From positions 1,488,001 through 1,552,000 of the forward strand of contig JAPVLO010000146.1 in the NCBI GenBank assembly GCA_027257055.1: a DNA stretch of 64,000 nucleotides, given 5' to 3'. Positions within the stretch are counted from its first letter, which is position 1; each line of letters starts with the position of its first letter. The notes beneath the pieces were generated by a model. The model did no database searches. It was not told where the DNA came from and saw nothing but the letters and a program-made list of their open reading frames with translations. Positions 59,111 through 64,000 of this stretch are shown piece by piece. Made by a program: the position numbers and the translations under genes. Source of the stretch: Cephalopachus bancanus. Its lineage: Eukaryota; Chordata; Mammalia; Primates; Tarsiidae.

Positions 59111-60429
59111 TCAGTGTGTGTAGATAAAGGTTTTTAATCTCAAAAACATTGTGATCTTGGCAGATTTAAGAAATGTAGTTTTGTTCCTTTTTCATCATAA
59201 AGTCCCTTCCTATGTATTGCCTAGCAAAAAATAAAATCTGTTTGTCATTGTCTTCATTACTAGTTAGTGGCATCATAATGGTTGAAATTTTAGTCATTCT
59301 TGATATTTGCAATTGCTCCTGCTTACTCATTTAATAGCTTTGGCCTATTGACAATATAATTCAGATTATCTCTCATTTAAAAGCCTGAGTTTAACTGTGG
59401 CATAGCCATCAAAGATTGTTTTTTAATTAGTAGACTTCAAACTTTCAATAGGTTTTAAATTCTGTATTTGTGTATATATGTATTTGTGTTTCAAGTTTTT
59501 TTATGTTTTGTTTTCTTAAGAAAAAAATGTCTTCACATTTTCTTAAGAAAAAAAAATCTTCAAATTTAAGTGTTTGGTCATGTGATCTAATAGTTTGGAT
59601 ATTAAGCTATCAAAAGTAATTACATAGTAATGAGCTAGCTTTATAGTATTGGGTCTTACAATAGCTCCTTTGTTCAGACATAAATATATAAGATGTATTG
59701 AGTAGCTTACCTAAAACAAAGAAATTCCATGTATTTTTCAGCTAGTATATTTGTATTTTCAAAGATTCATTTAGTATTCTCTTGATTTTCCTGGTCTCTA
59801 TGTGGAGATCTGAATGTAGTTAAGTCAAAGGTATCCTTTAAGGTATGACAGATATATCATAATATTTTTATTTTTGAGATGATATTTATCATTGTAAAAA
59901 TAAATATCATTGCACTACTATGAATTTCAAGATCAGACAAAACTAGTTACCTGCCTTCTGCAGAGTAGAAATCTCAGAAGGATCTTCCTAAAGAATAGTG
60001 AAAGTGATTTTGGATAATATCATAATCATATGTAAACAATGACTGTTAAAAGACAAACCATTTGTAAAGATATGTTGGCCAGCTCACATAGTGACTAAGT
60101 CTCTCTTCTTTCACACTATTTTATATGCTCCTTTGCCTATTAGTTGGAAACTCACCTTTACAATAACCATCATAATATAGTAGAAAGCATATAAACAGAA
60201 TAAGGAGACTTAAATCCTACTGTTTATTCTGAGTTATATGGCACATTAAGTATGGATTCTTTAAAAACCTACCTAAGAGATCTGAGTCATAATATGTTTG
60301 ACTGACTGATGAGATTGACACTTGCTGTCCTAACAGGATTTCTATAAAGATAATGTCTTTAAATGTATAAGAAAGTACACTGAAAACTTAAAAGCGGTAA
60401 ATGTAAAACATTAATAACCAATTCAGTCT
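59111..60429. other. unassigned intronic sequence
   Basis: Includes a small local repeat, 'ttaagaaaaaaatgtcttca' and 'ttaagaaaaaaaaatcttca' (about 59516-59564). Otherwise nothing recognised. Confidence 0.5.
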
Positions 60430-60975
60430 CATGAAGAAATCAGGAGTTCAATTTTAGACATGATTTTGATTTTGAGATTCTATTAGACATCTAAGTACAG
60501 TGTTATATGATTAATTGGATAGATGAGTTTAGAGCCCAATAGATCAAAGCTAAGTGACATGTAATTTTGCAATAATCAGCAGGAAGTATTTAAAGCCATG
60601 GAAATGGATAAGATTACTTAGGGTAACTTAAATCAAGAAAGACTGAACCTTAGATATTCCACCACTTAGAGGTCAGGAAGAGGAAGGACATTTATCAAAT
60701 GAGACTTCAGAGAGAGCAACCATTAAAGGAAAATATATATATATATATGGTGTCCTAGAAACCAAATGAAGAAAGTATTTTAAGAAACAGGACATGATCA
60801 GCTGTGTGTTGAAGGCTTCTGACAAGTCAAGTAAGATGAAGACTGAGAATTTACCATTGGATTTGGTAAGAGGGAGGATCTTGGTAAACTTTGACAAACC
60901 TTGCAGTGGGGGACAAAGCCTAACGGGAACAAGCAAAGCAACTGGAGAAGTGAGGTAGAGTAAGAGAGAGTAAAA
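60430..60975 (-). repeat. L2 LINE ORF2 relic, antisense
   Basis: 'caggagttcaattttagaca', 'tattagacatctaagtacag', 'tatttaaagccatggaaatg', 'tggtgtcctagaaaccaaat', 'tgacaagtcaagtaagatga' follow inverted L2 in order. A TA microsatellite lies at 60732-60748. A short related piece recurs at 62020-62085. Confidence 0.8.
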
Positions 60976-60979
60976 ATAA

Positions 60980-61225
60980 GAACACCTAACACTTACTGAG
61001 CACTTATTTTGTGCTAGGCACAGTGCTAAGCACATTACATGTAAATCATTTAAACCTCACAACAAAGTTAAGAAGCTGAAATGAGTTACTATTATCCCCA
61101 TTTTATACATAGGAAAAACAAAGTAAGGAGAAGGGGAATAAATTCCCCAAATGTACCCAGATAGTGTCATGGGTAGAAGTTGGGATTTGAATCCAGACAA
61201 TCTGAGTCTGAAGACTTCACTCTAA
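60980..61225 (-). repeat. MIR SINE, nearly full length, antisense
   Basis: 'cttactgagcacttattttg', 'tgctaggcacagtgctaagc', 'aaacctcacaacaaagttaa', 'tattatccccattttataca', 'ttgggatttgaatccagaca' follow inverted MIR. Confidence 0.88.
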
Positions 61226-61245
61226 TTTTTCTGTTTATTCTAGAC

Positions 61246-61555
61246 TAGCACTGTCCAATGGAACTTTCAGCAATAATGGCGATGTACTATATTTGCACTG
61301 GTCAGTACAGTATAGCAGCATGAGTCACGTGTGCCACTGAACTCTTGAAATGGGGCTAGGGAAATCCCTTTGGGTCCACTCCCACAGTCGAAGCTTTTCT
61401 GTCCTATCAATAAATTCTGCTTTCAAAAAAAAAAAAAGGAAAGAAATGTGACTAGTGTTACTAAGTAACTGGATTTTTAGTTATTTTTCATTTCTACTTA
61501 AATTATCTTAAATTTAAATAGATGCATGTGACTAGTGACTACTGTATTAGTGCAG
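61246..61555. mobile_element. non-autonomous hAT element split by a small insert
   Basis: 'tagcactgtccaatggaact', 'gcaataatggcgatgtacta', 'ctgaactcttgaaatggggc', and after the insert 'gtgactagtgttactaagta', 'atgcatgtgactagtgacta', 'ctgtattagtgcag'. This fits a known mammalian hAT repeat with inverted ends. Confidence 0.75.
61360..61442 (+). mobile_element. small poly(A)-tailed retroposed fragment
   Basis: An 83-bp foreign block in the hAT element ends in a polyadenylation-type sequence: CTATCAATAAATTCTGCTTTC then A13. GAAATGGGGCTAG (61347-61359) and GAAATGTGACTAG (61443-61455) look like its target duplication. The text resembles the polyadenylated end of an LTR transcript; family unknown. 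Confidence 0.5.
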
Positions 61556-62884
61556 GTAAAAACAACTCTAAGTTTTTTTCATAAAAAAGGAAATTTAAAA
61601 ATAGCATTGTAATTTGGAGATGGAGTCAAAGAAGAGCTTTATTGTGGACAATTGAGTAGGTGAGAGAGCTTTGAATCCAGATCTTAAGTCAGGGCCATCT
61701 ATTGTGAACTGAAGTCACTCAGGGATTTAGGCTCTTTTCATTTCATGATAATTTATAAGCTCACACAGTACTTTAAATTTATAATCAAAACATTTAGTAA
61801 ATTTAATCCTTTATTTATTTGTCTATCTCCTGACTAGACAGTTTCTCTAATTTAATACATCCTTCTCAGTGTCTGGTATAGTATTATATATAGTGATCTT
61901 CAGTGAAAGGACCATGTATGATGTTACATGATTCAGTTTCCTGGGGAATGAAAGAAATGGTCAAACTTACTTTTAGTTTTTAATCTTAAAAAAAGAAATT
62001 AAGCTTTCCTAATATTTAGTAAGATGAAGATGGAGAATTTGCCATTGGATTTAGTAAGATGGAGGATTTTGGTAAATTTTAGTAATTCCCTTCACCCTGG
62101 TTGTCTTAGTTGTTCTGGATTTCAGATAGTCACCTGTCTTGTGCCTTTCTGGAGGCATTAGTTTTAACTAAAATAACAATCAGACAATGGGAAGTGGATC
62201 AAAAAGATGTCTGCAATGAAACTGTGGATTGAATGTAATAACCAAGATTGCAACTTCTAGTTAAGCTCTTTATCAGCTCTGAATAAAGAAAATATAATGA
62301 CACTAAGATCTGATAAGAAGTTCATCAAAAATTCTAATTTATCCATAAGATTAATAAAATGTGGATTTATATCATCTACTATCATTAACAATGAGCCTTA
62401 TCCTGAATTTATTCTTTATCTGGCCTATGATGTATCTTTGTGACGTTTCTTTTTCAACTATGACAACATTAAAATTAAGAATAAGAAAGCTGAATTTGGA
62501 ATCAGACCTTCAAATTGTTGTATTTATTACCTAACATAATACCAGCTTCTATAATATATACAAACCTTGAAACTTGATACAAAAAACATTTATGTATTGA
62601 CCAAATATCAGTCCAATGTAGATATTTCATCTTGTGGCTTTACCCTCTTCCAGAGCCTTAGAGCCCTCTCTGTTCAGCCAACACATGGGAAGTTTTTATG
62701 GACAAAAATTGGAAATGGTAAAGTCACTTCTGCTTGTATTTCACAGGCTAAGGGTCAGTCACAAGACTGATGTTGGAAAATGGGAAGTTGGAAAGTGTAG
62801 TCTAGAGAGTGCCCAAAAAAAGAGCAAACAGGTTTGATGAGCAAACCACAGTCTAAAATACATAGCATTAAACCAATGCTTTCT
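61556..62884. other. unassigned intronic sequence
   Basis: Apart from a 65-bp L2 piece (62020-62085) nothing is recognised. Open frames at 62567-62770 and 62634-62837 have no product. Confidence 0.45.
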
Positions 62885-63089
62885 CTTTTTAAATTGTATT
62901 TATTTGTTATTTTATTTTATCTTAAAGATGTGGTTTACAATTCAGGATTAGAGTTTGGGCCTCCCTTTGGTTCCCTCTTTGCCTAATTTGAGATCAGTTA
63001 TCCTCCTTATTGATGTTGTGTCCCACACCCCACCCCCAGCCCCAGCAGGATCTTGCTACTGCCAATCCTTTTCTTATAGTATTATGGTA
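62885..63089 (-). mobile_element. L1 3' UTR insertion, antisense
   Basis: Reverse complement of the 54391 tail: 'cttaaagatgtggtttacaa', 'gtttgggcctccctttggtt', 'gagatcagttatcctcctta', 'cagcaggatcttgctactgc'. The duplication ATTAAACCAATGCTTTC / ATTAAACCAATACTTTC is at 62868-62884 and 63090-63106. Confidence 0.88.
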
Positions 63090-63186
63090 ATTAAACCAAT
63101 ACTTTCAAAAGTTATAAGGCACTTTTCTTCAAACATTTTTGGGGGAGCATGTGTCTTATTTTATCATTAAAAATAACCATTTGCAA

Positions 63187-63296
63187 GCCGGGCTCAGTGG
63201 CTCAGCCTGTAATCCCGCGCCTTGGGAGGCTGAGGTAAGTGAATTGCCTGAGTCCGCGGGTTCAAGACCTACCTGGGCAACTTGATGAGACCTCAT
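63187..63296 (+). mobile_element. half-length Alu with perfect target duplication
   Basis: Begins at the exact Alu 5' end (GCCGGGCTCAGTGGCTCAGC) but stops after GATGAGACCTCAT, within the left arm, with no linker, right arm or tail. The 17-bp duplication AAAATAACCATTTGCAA is exact at 63170-63186 and 63297-63313. Confidence 0.93.
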
Positions 63297-63313
63297 AAAA
63301 TAACCATTTGCAA

Positions 63314-64000
63314 ATATTGAGCTTTAACCTTTTAAAATATTTATGTTCTATATATTATAAAAGTACAGTAGAATATGTGTACCATTTATAAATAATATGC
63401 TGAAATGGAGGCGAGATAGTCAAAGGCAAAAACCACTGGACTGGTATGTAATAGTTCTAACTGAATCCTGAAGTCACAGGTCAATTCGCATAAAGCAATC
63501 CAAGTATTGGCCATCTCTCTGTAATCCTGGATCCTCGTTCCTAATGCTTCTTTTTTTGGCACATCATTTTAGACCAGGCATGCAGAGAGTGTCTTGATGA
63601 TAAAGCCCTGTAAATACATAAGTATACATTAAATATAATTAGAGAACTTGGTAATAATGAAGAATAATAGAGATGTTAAATAGTAGTAATATCTTTTCAC
63701 ATCATCAGAAATCTCAAACTAACCATACAAGATATGGCATGTTTGGGATTCTAATAAGCAGTGTGTGCCTTTATCATTAAATGTAGGCATATTTCTCATC
63801 TTTGAAATTATAATAATGTTTTAGTCCTAACAATACTATCATCCATTATTAATTAAAAATATTGAGAATCATGCCATGAATCATGCATTTACTAAGCTCA
63901 CGTGGTTCTATTATTATAGGTGATGTAAACAAAATGTTTCCTGTAAGAGAAAGCTATTATTAATATATCATGAATTGTGTAACTCAAAAAGATAGCAATT
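63314..64000. other. RIMS1: unassigned intronic sequence
   Basis: AT-rich, nothing recognised; no further RIMS1 exon before the window ends. Confidence 0.5.

Noticed and set aside
1..64000. tRNA, snRNA, 7SK/Y RNA genes, CRISPR arrays, prokaryotic operons
   Set aside because: Looked for by eye and not found; tRNA-like or 7SL-like text is accounted for by MIR and Alu SINEs.

Overview
This is mammalian nuclear DNA from a strepsirrhine primate (lemur/loris group). At least ten dimeric Alu-type SINEs carry the non-human signature of that group, such as the GCTCAGCCTGTAATCCCGCG start and the AGACTCCAACTC end. Old mammalian repeats (L2, MIR, MER5-like hAT, MaLR LTR, mariner) fill much of the rest. 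I cannot say which strepsirrhine species it is.

The only gene recognised is RIMS1 (RIM1, presynaptic active-zone scaffold) on the + strand. The window holds a stretch of its C2A-C2B linker. Exon A (2205-2377) and exon C (56185-56426) are constitutive-looking and join in frame (phase 2) across about 53.8 kb. Between them, 868 bp after exon A, is a 261-nt candidate cassette exon (3245-3505) that is open throughout, has good splice sites and is phase 2 at both ends. It would add 87 mostly charged residues (Glu/Lys/Asp) to the linker. I do not recall this insert from the canonical protein. A possible alternative last exon (56675 to about 57070) and a weak 63-nt candidate exon (46305-46367) are listed as hypotheses.

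Layout: 1-2204 upstream intron; 2205-3505 exon A and candidate cassette exon; 3506-56184 long intron; 56185-56426 exon C; 56427-64000 start of the next intron, the next coding exon lying beyond the window. The long intron contains a Tc1/mariner-like or pogo-like TIR element (5.6-6.2 kb), L1 and L2 pieces (8.5-11 kb), a mariner relic split by an Alu (13.2-14.3 kb), a hAT element (22.6 kb), a MaLR LTR (24.7 kb), an L1 3' end (32.4 kb), Alu clusters with Alu-into-Alu insertions (34.1-37 kb), a CpG-richer island with a CTCF-like motif (37.5-37.8 kb), and an L2 split by two mariner-type elements, one of which carries a recent copy of a nearby MIR (40.3-43.5 kb).

No tRNA, rRNA, CRISPR array or bacterial feature was seen. 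Open frames outside the three RIMS1 segments are chance frames or lie in repeats. Repeat family names come from remembered consensus sequences, not from a database search; boundaries of old repeats are approximate.
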